Assembly: GCA_035503615.1 (NCBI GenBank)
Contig: DATJTI010000017.1
Location: 1 to 64,000, forward strand
Length of the DNA stretch: 64,000 bases
Direction: 5' to 3'
Source: AP-15 sp035503615
GTDB lineage: Bacteria; Pseudomonadota; Alphaproteobacteria; ATCC43930; CGMCC-115725
In this document: in pieces, positions 36,457-45,578 of the stretch
Numbering within the stretch: the first letter of the stretch is position 1
Layout: each line of letters starts with the position of its first letter
The notes under the pieces: generated by a model
Database searches by the model: none
Told to the model about the DNA's origin: nothing
Seen by the model: the letters and a program-made list of their open reading frames with translations, nothing else
Position numbers and translations under genes: made by a program

Positions 36457-39294
36457 TCAGGGTTGCGCGGTTGGCATCGCCGGCAGCCTGGCCGGGCCCG
36501 AATAGGGCAGCAGATCCCAAGCCGGGTTGCTATCCCAGCCGCCCGCGGCGCGTACCGGCAGATAGAGGTTGGTTTTCATCCAGGCGAGTGCGGCGCGGAT
36601 CTGCGGCGTCACCGGCTGGTTCGCGAGCTCGGCCAGCGCTGCCCAGGCATTGGCCGGATAGCCGACATTGGTTCGCGCATGCGCGAAGAACACCTTGATC
36701 GGCGCCTGGCCCGAGGAGCCCGGAAAGCTCGCCGGATCGGCGCTGTCGAGATAGCTCGGTGACATGACCGCGGTCATTTGCGCCCAGCTCGCGTAGAACG
36801 GGCCCTTGACCGAGGCGATCGGCAGCAGGTAGGCGCCGATCAGCTCGGGATGCCCGCTATCGAGGATCAGCCCGGTCAGGAATTTCCCGGTGTGCCGTTC
36901 GAGCGGCCCGGCGGCAAAGCCGAGATCGGCGGCGCGTCCGACCGCGTAGAGGACGAACCACTGCATCCACGGCTCGGTGAAGGTGCCGGCGTCCTTGCTC
37001 CAGATCCGCTGGTGGATATAGGAGCCGACCGCGCTCGGGTCGCCTTCGCTTTCCCAGTTGCCGAGCGGCGGACCCCCGGTCGGTTCCGGCAGCTGGCCGT
37101 TGATGCCAGCGCCCCAGCCGGTCATCGGATCGCCGGTCTTGATCGCCCAGTTCTTTTCGGCGGTGCCGTCAAACACCGTGCCGGCAATCCCGAGCGCGCC
37201 CTCCCAGCGGGCGATGTCGGAATTCGTCTCTTCGATAAAGTAGGTCTTGAGCGGATCGCCGTCGGGGATCGCGAACGCGGTCTCGGCGCGGTGCACCAGC
37301 AGCCAGGCGCAGCCGCGCAATTCGTCGAACGCACCGCCCTCGGCACCGGTCGGGCCGCGCCCCTGCCAGTTCGAGATGTTGAGCCCCCAATCCGAGGCCA
37401 CATCGAACGCCGCCCATGATTCCAGCATCTGCAAATAGAATGGGTCCCCGGTCAGCAGGTACGGCACATAGAACGGATCGGGTTCGTGCGAACCTTCGGA
37501 CGACCAGTGCGGCAGCTGGTTCAGCGGCCCGACCACCTTCGGCAGGTCCGCGGCCGGAGCTCCTTGCGAGGCCGCGTGATAGAGCAGTTCACCGAGCCCC
37601 TCGACCATCGGCACCGGTCCGATCGCACGGCGGTCGGTGACCGAGAACGGCCGGCCGTAGCCGGTGCCGGTCCGATCGCTGCCGGGCACCGGGTCGCTGA
37701 TCAAGAGCCGCTTTGTCGGGTCGCTCTCGCGCAGGTTCATCGGCCAAGCCCCGGCGAGGTCGGCGGCTCCCAGCGACAGGGCGCGCATGCGCCAATCGCC
37801 GGTGTAGAGCCAGTACACGTCCCAGGCCGGCTCGGGAGCGATGTCCTGGCGGTCGCCCGGCGTCCCCATGCCGCTCTGCCACGGGCCGCCGCCATCCCAG
37901 GCGCCGTCATAGAGATCATGGCGGACCTTGGTCCAATAATCGGCGTATTCGGCGGCGATCGTGCCGGCGCTGATGGTGACGGTCGGATCGTAGTTCGGGA
38001 TGAACCGGGTCGAGGTCAGATAGGCGAGATGGTAATCGACATCGACCTGGTCCGGCGGCGCGCCGCCAAGCCAGAAGCGCCTGGTCCACACGGTCATCGC
38101 CGCATCGGTCTTGGGATCGGCCTTCTGGTCGCCGCTGAGATCGGCGGCATAGACCAGTCTCGGCGACCGGTAGCCGGCGCTGATCGACAATTTATAGAAA
38201 AGGTCTTCGAGCTCGGTGATCAGGTCGTTTTCGCCAACCGCGCGCACGAACACCTGGTGGGTCTGCGGCCAGAAGGTCGCGTAGAAGCGCGGCCGAAACG
38301 GATGGTAGCCGTCGCCGAAGCCGATGTCGTATTTGCGCGCCGGGCTGTCGTCCGCGAGCATGATCGTCTGCGCCACCGGCCCTGCGGTCCACAACTTGTA
38401 GTCGCCGTTTGCCAGCATTGTGCGCGCCGAGGCGGTGCCGCTGGCGCCGGTCGAGGCCTGGGTCAGCGATGCCGCGGTGGTTCGGGTCCAGCCATAGATT
38501 GCCGACAGATCCTGCCCCGCGGGTGGCGGGCCGGCATACCCGATCGGACCCGCGCTGCCGGGCACTGCGAGGCCGATCTGCCATGCCTGCGGGGCCTGAT
38601 AGGTCGCCGCACCCGGGATTACCGCCGCGATCGCGCGGTCGATAATCGTGCCGCAATTACGCGGGTCGCCGGCGGTCGAAAAGACGCAATGCGACAGATC
38701 GATCCCGGTGACGATCTTGCGCGAACCGCCGACCGACAGGGCAAATCCGCCATCGGTAATGGTGTGCCAGACCGCGATCGCTTGCAAGGCGGGCGGCACC
38801 GGCCGGCCGAGCAGCCTCGCCCGACGGTTCGGCGCGGTCAGCCGCATCACCACGTCGAAATCATAGGCCGGGTCGAGCATCTGGGCGCGGGTCAGCGGCA
38901 CGTTGCGATGTGCCGGACTATCCGCGAAAGTGAGCGTCCGGGGCACACCGGGCCGCAGGTCCGGGATTACCACGGCGATCACCGCGAACGCGACCGAGCC
39001 GTCCGGATAGCGGTTCTTGATATCGGCCTGGGTCGGGATCGTGCGGCCATCGAGCAGCACCTGTGGCGAATGGGCGATGGCACCATCAAGAAACGGCCGG
39101 CCGAACTGGAGCGGGTAGCGGCCGATTACGCCGCCGCTCCGGTTGGTGATGGTGATCCGGTTGGCAGCGGTGGCATCGCCCGGCACGGCCCTCGCCGCAA
39201 CCTCGGGCCCGCCGGGAGCGGCGACAGCGGGATGCCGGCCGCTGCCGAGACAGGCGAGTGCGAGCAGAACGACGATCGCGTATCGCAGGCGCAA
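36457..39294 (-). CDS. Large secreted protein, possible polysaccharide lyase-like (PcRGLX/YetA type)
   Basis: A 945-residue protein with a clear signal peptide (MRLRYAIVVLLALACLGSG, cleavage near AVAA). The N-terminal part (RYPLQFGRPFLDGAIAH, QADIKNRYPDGSVAFAV) looks like the RIFT-barrel domain of PcRGLX/YetA-like exo-rhamnogalacturonan lyases. The C-terminal half is rich in Trp and helical, with blocks such as HWSSEGSHEPDPFYVPYLLTGD that suggest an alpha/alpha-barrel. No catalytic residue can be assigned confidently. It is divergent from the exosortase-associated O-ligase, so a role in cleaving or tailoring the surface polymer is plausible. Family call is tentative. Confidence 0.55.
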   Translation of the reverse strand: MRLRYAIVVLLALACLGSGRHPAVAAPGGPEVAARAVPGDATAANRITITNRSGGVIGRYPLQFGRPFLDGAIAHSPQVLLDGRTIPTQADIKNRYPDGSVAFAVIAVVIPDLRPGVPRTLTFADSPAHRNVPLTRAQMLDPAYDFDVVMRLTAPNRRARLLGRPVPPALQAIAVWHTITDGGFALSVGGSRKIVTGIDLSHCVFSTAGDPRNCGTIIDRAIAAVIPGAATYQAPQAWQIGLAVPGSAGPIGYAGPPPAGQDLSAIYGWTRTTAASLTQASTGASGTASARTMLANGDYKLWTAGPVAQTIMLADDSPARKYDIGFGDGYHPFRPRFYATFWPQTHQVFVRAVGENDLITELEDLFYKLSISAGYRSPRLVYAADLSGDQKADPKTDAAMTVWTRRFWLGGAPPDQVDVDYHLAYLTSTRFIPNYDPTVTISAGTIAAEYADYWTKVRHDLYDGAWDGGGPWQSGMGTPGDRQDIAPEPAWDVYWLYTGDWRMRALSLGAADLAGAWPMNLRESDPTKRLLISDPVPGSDRTGTGYGRPFSVTDRRAIGPVPMVEGLGELLYHAASQGAPAADLPKVVGPLNQLPHWSSEGSHEPDPFYVPYLLTGDPFYLQMLESWAAFDVASDWGLNISNWQGRGPTGAEGGAFDELRGCAWLLVHRAETAFAIPDGDPLKTYFIEETNSDIARWEGALGIAGTVFDGTAEKNWAIKTGDPMTGWGAGINGQLPEPTGGPPLGNWESEGDPSAVGSYIHQRIWSKDAGTFTEPWMQWFVLYAVGRAADLGFAAGPLERHTGKFLTGLILDSGHPELIGAYLLPIASVKGPFYASWAQMTAVMSPSYLDSADPASFPGSSGQAPIKVFFAHARTNVGYPANAWAALAELANQPVTPQIRAALAWMKTNLYLPVRAAGGWDSNPAWDLLPYSGPARLPAMPTAQP

Positions 39295-39695
39295 ACTGGA
39301 ACCCCTGATGGTGTCACGGGACCGGGCCCGGCGGGCTACCGGGTTGCGCCGAGCGCGATCTACGGCCGCTCGGTCCAGCGTTGAAACGCTGTGCGCATCG
39401 CCTCTAGAAATACGAACTCGCGGTGCGGGTCAACCTCGCGACGCATGCGGCCGCAGCACGCCTGGGCGCGCCCGCCAACAGCCGCGACTGCCTGGCTCGG
39501 GGCAGCATCCGGGCGAATGCTCGGTGGGTCGGGCTGGCGCCGGGGCCGAACCAGGAAACGGGGTGGGGAGCGTACACCAGCCGCAACACATTGCCGGCTC
39601 TTTAACCAATCTGGCCGATGCTCCGGCGGCGCGTTGCGGAGCATCCATCGCCCGGCTGGGATCCGGCGTGACGACCCTCGGGGAGCTGTACGATT
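39295..39695. other. Divergent intergenic region, 401 bp
   Basis: It lies between the secreted protein and the O-ligase. I see no gene. GC-rich open frames cross it on both strands but have arginine/proline-rich, low-information translations. A GGGGAGC ribosome site for the O-ligase is at about 39680. No convincing sigma54 or sigma70 promoter found. Confidence 0.5.
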
Positions 39696-41042
39696 ATGCG
39701 CGGTATTGTACTGGTCACCGTTTTCACTGCGCTGTTGCCCTTCATCTTCCTTCAAGGGCCGTTTTTCGGGATCCTGATGTGGTATTGGATCTCGTTGATG
39801 AACCCGCAGAAAGATGTGTGGGGCGGGTTTTTCGCCGGTCTTCCCTACTCGATGACGATCGCGGTCGCGACGCTCTTGGCCTGGCTGTTGTCGCAGCGCG
39901 AGTCGAAGTTTCCGCCGGTCACCAAGACCACCGGCCTGTTGCTCCTGCTCGGGGTCTGGATTTCGGTGACCTCGGTGTTCGGCACCGGGCCACCCCATGA
40001 GATCTATCAGAACTGGAATCTTGCCGAGAAGATGCTGCTGATGACGATCGTCGCCTATACGCTGACGACGTCGCGCGTCCGGCTCGATCAACTGATCACC
40101 GTATGCGTCTTCTCGGTCGCGTTTTACGGGATCAAGGGCGGCGTCTACACGCTGCTGATTTCGCATGGTGCCGCCCGCGTCTACGGGCCGGCCGGCACGA
40201 TGATCGGTGACAACAACGATCTCGGCCTCGCCCTGACGATGACCCTGCCGATGATGTTCTATGTGCGGGAGCGGGCACACACACGCAGGGCCAAACGGCT
40301 GCTGCTGGGCCTGATCGGGCTCACCTTTCTCGGTGACATTTTCACCTATTCGCGCGGCGCGCTGGTGGCGCTGTGCGCGATGGGGCTGATGTTGTGGTGG
40401 CGCTCCCGGCGCAAGCTGGCGATGACGCTGATGATCGCCGTGGCCGCGATCGGCATCTGGAATTTCGCGCCGCGAGCCTGGCTGGCGCGGATGGACACGA
40501 TCGAGACCTACCAGCAGGATTCCTCGGCCGAAGATCGCCTCTATTTCTGGCGGCTGGCCTGGGCGATGGCCAAGAAACACCCGATCACCGGGGCCGGCTT
40601 TCATTGGTCGTTCAATCCGGCCTCGGTCAACGCGCAACTCTGGGGCAGCGGGCTGCGGCAACTGCAAATACCGCGTGCGCCGCACAGCATCTGGTTCGAA
40701 ATGCTCGGCGCGCATGGGTTTCCCGGGCTGGCGATCTTCATCGCAATCGTGGCGAGCGCTGCGTTCGATGCGCAATGGCTGATCCGGCACTCGCGTGGCG
40801 ACCCCAACCTGTTGTGGGCGAACAATCTGGGGCGGATGGCACAGGCGGCGCTGATCGGCTATTGCACCGGCGGCTCCTTTGTGACCCAGGCGATGTATGA
40901 CGGTTTCTACGCGCTGGTCATCATCCTCGCGGCCGCCCGCCGCATTGTCGCCGCCGAACTCGCCCACAGCAACGCCGCGGCCCGGCCGGCGACGGCGATC
41001 GCCGAACCGCGCCGCCAGTTGCGCCCGCAGCCGACCGGGTGA
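39696..41042 (+). CDS. Exosortase-A-associated O-glycosylation ligase (TIGR03097 type)
   Basis: A 448-residue polytopic membrane protein of the Wzy/WaaL O-antigen ligase-polymerase group. N-terminal FILQGPFFGILMWYWISLMNPQ, GDNNDLGLALTMTLPM, TYSRGALVAL and RAPHSIWFEMLGAHGFPGL are hallmarks of the form tied to exosortase A. It is thought to attach glycan to PEP-CTERM proteins or to polymerise the repeat unit. It lies 22 kb from the prsK/prsR/prsT block, so the system is split. A GGGGAGC site precedes ATG 39696. The C-terminal 25 residues are low-complexity. Confidence 0.9.
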   Translation: MRGIVLVTVFTALLPFIFLQGPFFGILMWYWISLMNPQKDVWGGFFAGLPYSMTIAVATLLAWLLSQRESKFPPVTKTTGLLLLLGVWISVTSVFGTGPPHEIYQNWNLAEKMLLMTIVAYTLTTSRVRLDQLITVCVFSVAFYGIKGGVYTLLISHGAARVYGPAGTMIGDNNDLGLALTMTLPMMFYVRERAHTRRAKRLLLGLIGLTFLGDIFTYSRGALVALCAMGLMLWWRSRRKLAMTLMIAVAAIGIWNFAPRAWLARMDTIETYQQDSSAEDRLYFWRLAWAMAKKHPITGAGFHWSFNPASVNAQLWGSGLRQLQIPRAPHSIWFEMLGAHGFPGLAIFIAIVASAAFDAQWLIRHSRGDPNLLWANNLGRMAQAALIGYCTGGSFVTQAMYDGFYALVIILAAARRIVAAELAHSNAAARPATAIAEPRRQLRPQPTG

Positions 41043-41070
41043 TCGGGAGCGCCGGCTCTGCAATGTGCTG

Positions 41071-41976
41071 CTAAACCGGCACGGTGCCGGCCACCACGGT
41101 CCGGTGCAGGACCCGCCGGTCGCGGCCCAGCCGGTAGTTGGCCATCGCGCGATGCAGCAGGCAGCGGTTGTCCCACATCACCAGGTCTCCCTGCTGCCAG
41201 CGATGCGCATAGACGAACCGGCGCTGCGTGGTATGGGCCAGCAGGCGATCGAGAAGCGCACGGCCGTCGGCCTCGGGCAGGCCGAGGATGTGTGACGAGT
41301 GATTGCCAAGATAGAGCGCTCGCATACCGGTCTCGGGATGGGTGCGCACCAGCGGGTGATCCACCGCCTCGCGTTCGGCCGGGTCCGGACCGGGACCGGG
41401 CATTCCGGGACCGGTCGGCGGGACTGCGGCCGCATCGCTGCGGGCGCCCCACCGGAACACGACACGCAAGCCGGCGATGCGGCGTTGCATCGCCGCCGGT
41501 AGCGCCGCATAGCCCATCGCGGTGTTGGCGAATTCGGTGTCGCCGCCGCATTCCGGCATTTCGACCGCGAACAGCGTGGTCAGCATCGGCGGCACCGCGT
41601 GATAGGATTTGTCGGTGTGCCAGCGGTAGTTGCTGACCGGCGAGGACGAGCGGTCGACCGGTCGTCCGGCGGCGTCGAGGTTGGAGATGATGTGAGCCAC
41701 CCCGTGCCGCTTGCCGGCGGCAGCACGCTTGACTTCGACCTCGCCAAAATTCTGCGAGAAAGTGAATTGCTGCTCGCGGGTCAGGTGCTGGCCCGGGAAC
41801 ACGACCACGTGGTCCCGATGCAGTGCCGCGATGATCCGGTCTCGCGATGCCGGCGACAATGGCTGCGCAAGATCGATGCCGTCGATCCTGACCCCGCCCG
41901 CCGGCGACAGGCGCTGCCCGATGGCGAGGCCCGGACCGACAGGGCTGCCCGATGATGTCGGCGAGGCTCGGTACAT
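41071..41976 (-). CDS. TauD/TfdA-family Fe(II)/2-oxoglutarate dioxygenase
   Basis: A 301-residue dioxygenase. The iron-binding HxD is in YRWHTDKSYH and the distal histidine in DNRCLLHRAM; a 2-oxoglutarate-binding arginine is expected in GRDRRVLHR. Family members hydroxylate small acids to release sulfite, or open phenoxyacetates, or modify amino acids. Substrate not predictable. ATG 41976 is preferred to 42048 because of the GGAG site and because the longer start adds a cysteine-rich tail-like stretch. A Pro/Gly-rich loop (TGPGMPGPGPDP) interrupts the middle. Confidence 0.88.
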   Translation of the reverse strand: MYRASPTSSGSPVGPGLAIGQRLSPAGGVRIDGIDLAQPLSPASRDRIIAALHRDHVVVFPGQHLTREQQFTFSQNFGEVEVKRAAAGKRHGVAHIISNLDAAGRPVDRSSSPVSNYRWHTDKSYHAVPPMLTTLFAVEMPECGGDTEFANTAMGYAALPAAMQRRIAGLRVVFRWGARSDAAAVPPTGPGMPGPGPDPAEREAVDHPLVRTHPETGMRALYLGNHSSHILGLPEADGRALLDRLLAHTTQRRFVYAHRWQQGDLVMWDNRCLLHRAMANYRLGRDRRVLHRTVVAGTVPV

Positions 41977-42059
41977 CACGCCCGCTCCGCGCAATCGGCC
42001 TGCGCCGGAGCATGAGCCCGGCGCGAGGTTGCAGCAAGCTGGTTGCAAAGCGGGCCGCT

Positions 42060-42260
42060 TTAGAAGTCAGTGCAGCGCCCGTTATATTCCCAATCCCCGT
42101 AGCGGGTCGGCTCGGGGCCGGCGGGTCCGCCGATCTCCGTCGGCCCCGCTCGCGGCACGCCGACCGGGTCCGACGGGAGTGTCGCGCCGGGTGCTCTCGG
42201 CAATCGCTCGGCTTCGGGCCGCGGCGCGGGCGGCTGATCTTTCTGCGACGCCTGGTCCAT
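42060..42260 (-). CDS. DUF1674 protein, succinate dehydrogenase assembly factor 4-like
   Basis: A 66-residue protein whose last third is the DUF1674/SDHAF4 signature: EIGGPAGPEPTRYGDWEYNG followed by RCTDF. The proline-rich N-terminus is typical of the family. SDHAF4 binds flavinated SdhA and helps SDH assembly. It is divergent from rsmB, an arrangement common in alphaproteobacteria. Small, but the C-terminal motif is very specific. Confidence 0.88.
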   Translation of the reverse strand: MDQASQKDQPPAPRPEAERLPRAPGATLPSDPVGVPRAGPTEIGGPAGPEPTRYGDWEYNGRCTDF

Positions 42261-42341
42261 GACCAGAATGTGGCATCGGCGCGCAGGACATCAACCGCGC
42301 CCGGCGGGTCGCCATATCGATCTCAGACCACCAGGAACCGA

Positions 42342-43721
42342 ATGCCGGGTCCGACGTTTGCCCCGGCAAGTTCGGCGGATGAATTCTTCGACTGGGCCTT
42401 GGCAAGCGGTAGAAGTACGTTGATGTCACAAGTGCCGACGGCGCGTGATGCCGCGCTCGACCTGATTGGTGCGGTGCTGCGTCGCAAGCGCGCGCTCGAC
42501 GATGCAATCGACGAGAGCCCGTCGATACCCCAGCTGTCCGGCCGGGACCGGGCCTTTGCCCGCCTCTTGGTCGCCACCACCTTGCGCCGGCTCGGGCAGA
42601 TCGACGCGCTCGTGGCGCTGTGTCTGAGCACGCCGCTGGCGCCGCGCGCCGCCGTCGTGCACGACATTCTGCGGATCGGCGTGGCCCAGCTGATGTTTCT
42701 GCGCACCCCGGCGCATGCGGCGGTGGCGACCAGTGTCGATCTCGCTCACCACCGCGGGTTTCTGTCACATAAGGGGCTGGTCAATGCGGTGCTGCGCCGG
42801 TTGAGCGTCGAAGGCCCAGGCTTGCTCGAAGCCCAGGACGCAGCGCGATTGAACACGCCCGACTGGCTGTGGCGATCATGGACGCGCAGCTATGGCGAGC
42901 CGGTGGCGCGGGCGATCGCCACCGCGCATCTGAAGGAGGCGCCACTCGACCTCACTCTGCGCAATGCCTCGCAGGGCTGGTGTGGCAAGCTGCAGGGGAC
43001 GTTGCTCCCGACCGGCACGTTGCGCCGTCCCGCCGGCGGCTCGGTGGTGGCACTGCCCGGCTACAGCGAGGGCGCCTGGTGGGTGCAGGACGCCGCCGCG
43101 GCACTGCCGGCGCGCCTGTTCGGGGATGTCTCGGGCCGCGCGGTCGTCGATTTGTGCGCGGCGCCGGGCGGCAAGACCGCACAGCTGGCCACTGCCGGGG
43201 CGCGGGTCACTGCGGTCGATCGCTCGCCGCGCCGCCTCGAACGGCTGATCGCCAATTTCGGCCGGCTCGATCTGCCGATCGAAGCGGTCGCCGCCGACGC
43301 GCTGACCTGGCGGCCGGATCATCCGATCGACGCCGTGCTGCTCGACGCGCCGTGCACGACCACCGGCGCCATCCGGCGTCATCCGGACGTGCCGCACCTT
43401 AAACTGCCGGAGGATGTGGCCCGCCTTTCGGTCGTCCAGGAGAACCTGCTGCGTGCGGCTATTGACATGCTGCCGCCCGGCGGCACGCTCGTCTATTGCA
43501 CCTGCTCGCTGGAGGCGGAGGAGGGGCCTGACCGAATCGAGGCGCTGCTGCGCGCCGGGGCGCCGGTGATGCGCCAGCCGATCGATCCCGGCGAGATCGG
43601 TGCCGAGGCGGAGTGGATCACCTCGCACGGCGATCTGAGGACCCTGCCGTGCCATTTCGCAGCCTATGACGGGGTCGACGGCTTCTACTGCGCACGGCTC
43701 ATCAAGCGGTCCGACGCATAG
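42342..43721 (+). CDS. rsmB: 16S rRNA (cytosine-C5) methyltransferase RsmB-like
   Basis: A 459-residue RsmB/Sun-family enzyme. The N-terminal NusB-like helical domain (ARDAALDLIGAVLRRKRALDDAI) is followed by an SAM-binding Rossmann domain with DLCAAPGGKTAQLA near residue 270 and the two catalytic-cysteine motifs LLDAPCTTTGAIRRHPD and VYCTCSLEAEEGP. It methylates C967 of 16S rRNA (E. coli numbering). ATG 42342 is preferred for its CAGGAA site; ATG 42423 gives a more compact, family-like N-terminus and is the alternative. Confidence 0.9.
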   Translation: MPGPTFAPASSADEFFDWALASGRSTLMSQVPTARDAALDLIGAVLRRKRALDDAIDESPSIPQLSGRDRAFARLLVATTLRRLGQIDALVALCLSTPLAPRAAVVHDILRIGVAQLMFLRTPAHAAVATSVDLAHHRGFLSHKGLVNAVLRRLSVEGPGLLEAQDAARLNTPDWLWRSWTRSYGEPVARAIATAHLKEAPLDLTLRNASQGWCGKLQGTLLPTGTLRRPAGGSVVALPGYSEGAWWVQDAAAALPARLFGDVSGRAVVDLCAAPGGKTAQLATAGARVTAVDRSPRRLERLIANFGRLDLPIEAVAADALTWRPDHPIDAVLLDAPCTTTGAIRRHPDVPHLKLPEDVARLSVVQENLLRAAIDMLPPGGTLVYCTCSLEAEEGPDRIEALLRAGAPVMRQPIDPGEIGAEAEWITSHGDLRTLPCHFAAYDGVDGFYCARLIKRSDA

Positions 43722-43765
43722 CGCTCGCCACGCGGCCCGGCGGCTTGCGATGCGCCGGTTTCCTT

Positions 43766-43816
43766 GTTACGAAACCCCACGGGTTACGAAGCCGCACGGG
43801 TTACGAAGCCGCACCG
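43766..43816 (+). repeat. 17-bp x 3 minisatellite
   Basis: Three 17-bp units start at 43766, 43783 and 43800 with consensus GTTACGAAGCCGCACGG, in the gap between rsmB and the heparinase-like gene, 115 bp before the latter's start. Confidence 0.95.
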
Positions 43817-43931
43817 GCTCCGCGGTCGGGCATGATGATGGCCGTCCCGGTGCCGCCCACCCGCGACGACATGGCCGAGGGGCTGCGGGCAGATGACGAT
43901 ACCGGCCGGCGCGAGCAGGGGAGAGCTGCAG

Positions 43932-45578
43932 ATGCATCGCGCACGGGGGGATCCGGGCTGGTGGGCACGGCGGCGGCGCAAGGTCCTGGCACGGCTCGCA
44001 GCCAGCCCTTTATATCGCTACACGCTGATCGGCCAGGTTCCCGGCGGGCCCCGTTTCAAGATCGCGTCGCCCTGGCCCGGTGATCCGAAACACGGTGCCG
44101 CCATCGTCGCGGGCGACATCGAGCTCGCCGGCGAACTGGTGCGCAACCCGTCACCGCGCTGGTTCCCTTCTGCAGCGGGGGCCGACTGGCTTGCCGCCTG
44201 GCACGGCTTCGGCTGGCTGCCCGATGTCGTCGCTGTCGGGCCCAGCGGCCGGCACGCGGCGGGCGAGCTGACGCGCAGCTGGCTGGCGGCGCGCATCCCG
44301 TGGCACACCATCGCGTGGCGCTCGGATGTGCTGGCGACTCGGCTGTTCACGATGATCGCCTGCTTCGACGACATTGCCGGGCGCGACCACGACCCAGGGT
44401 TTCGCCGGGCGATGCTGGTCAGCCTTGCCGCACAGCTGCGCCATTTGGCGCGCACCGCCGTTTGGGAGCGGGATGGTGCTGCGCGGCTGCGCGCACTGAA
44501 GGGGCTGGTCGCCGGCACCGCCGTGCTCGACGGGCGGGCAGGGCGGCTCGCCAAGGTGCTGCGGGCGCTCGCCCGTGAGTTGCCGGCACAGCTCTTTGCC
44601 GATGGCGGTCATCGCTCGCGCAACCCGTCAACGCAGCTCGAAGTGCTGCGTGATCTTGTCGATGTGCGCGCGGTGCTGCGGGCGGCGGCGGTCGACCCGC
44701 CAGGCGCGCTGCAGGATGCGATCGAGCGGATGGCGCCGATCCTGAGGCTGTTTCGCCATGGCGATCGCCGCCTCGCCTTGTTCAACGGTGCCGTCGAGGA
44801 GGACGGGGTCATGATCGATCTCGCTTTGACCCGGTCCGAAGCCCGGGGGCGTGCCCCGACCCATGCGCCCGACAGCGGATTCAACCGGTTGCAGGCGGGA
44901 AAGACGCTGGTGCTGGTGGATACCGGACGCTCGCCGTCGCCCGGCTTCGACGAAGAGGTGCATGCCGGCGCGCTGTCCTTCGAGATGAGCCATGAGCGCG
45001 ACCGGATCATCGTCAATTGCGGTGCCTATCGCGGCCCGCGGGCGAATTGGTGGCGCGTCGCCCGGGCCAGTGCCGCGCATTCGGTGCTGGTCGTCGCCGA
45101 TACCAACTCGGTCGAGATCCGCGATGACGGCGAGTTTGTCCGCACCCCGATCTCGGTCGATTGCGAGCATGCCGAGCATGACGGCCAGCAATGGGTCTCG
45201 GCATCGCATGACGGCTATCGCGACCGGTTCGGTCTGACCTATCGGCGCGAGTTGTTCCTGTCGGCCGATGGCGAGGATCTGCGCGGTGAGGATCGGTTGA
45301 CCGGACGGCCCGGGGCGACCTTTGCGGTGCGTTTCCATCTGCATCCCTCGGTGGAAGCCTCGCTGGCCGCGGAGGAGGCGGCGGCAGTGCTGCGCCTGCC
45401 CGGCGGGACTCTGTGGCGGCTGCGTGCCGCCGGTGCCGAGATCGGTCTCGGCGAGAGCGTCTATCTGGGTTCGGGCGAGATGCGTCGGACCCAGCAGGTA
45501 GTGCTGAGCGGGGCCGTCGCCCCCGGCGGAACCGATATACGCTGGGCGCTGCGCCGTGAGCCTGCCGCCGCCGGCTAG
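43932..45578 (+). CDS. Heparinase II/III-family protein
   Basis: A 548-residue protein of the heparinase II/III group that sits between rsmB and purH in many alphaproteobacteria. The N-terminal half is an alpha/alpha-toroid (WHGFGWLPDVVAVG), and the C-terminal beta-sandwich contains FNGAVEEDGVMIDLAL, HAGALSFEMSHERDRIIVNCGAYRGP and AAHSVLVVADTNSVEI. It probably cleaves or remodels an acidic surface polysaccharide, though no substrate is established for this subgroup. ATG 43932 is chosen for its GGGGAGAG site; ATG 43893 is an alternative. It overlaps the next gene by 23 bp. Confidence 0.87.
   Translation: MHRARGDPGWWARRRRKVLARLAASPLYRYTLIGQVPGGPRFKIASPWPGDPKHGAAIVAGDIELAGELVRNPSPRWFPSAAGADWLAAWHGFGWLPDVVAVGPSGRHAAGELTRSWLAARIPWHTIAWRSDVLATRLFTMIACFDDIAGRDHDPGFRRAMLVSLAAQLRHLARTAVWERDGAARLRALKGLVAGTAVLDGRAGRLAKVLRALARELPAQLFADGGHRSRNPSTQLEVLRDLVDVRAVLRAAAVDPPGALQDAIERMAPILRLFRHGDRRLALFNGAVEEDGVMIDLALTRSEARGRAPTHAPDSGFNRLQAGKTLVLVDTGRSPSPGFDEEVHAGALSFEMSHERDRIIVNCGAYRGPRANWWRVARASAAHSVLVVADTNSVEIRDDGEFVRTPISVDCEHAEHDGQQWVSASHDGYRDRFGLTYRRELFLSADGEDLRGEDRLTGRPGATFAVRFHLHPSVEASLAAEEAAAVLRLPGGTLWRLRAAGAEIGLGESVYLGSGEMRRTQQVVLSGAVAPGGTDIRWALRREPAAAG

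Noticed and set aside
39360..41063. A 567-codon minus-strand frame over the O-ligase
   Set aside because: Antisense of a clear membrane protein, charged and repetitive; no start signal.
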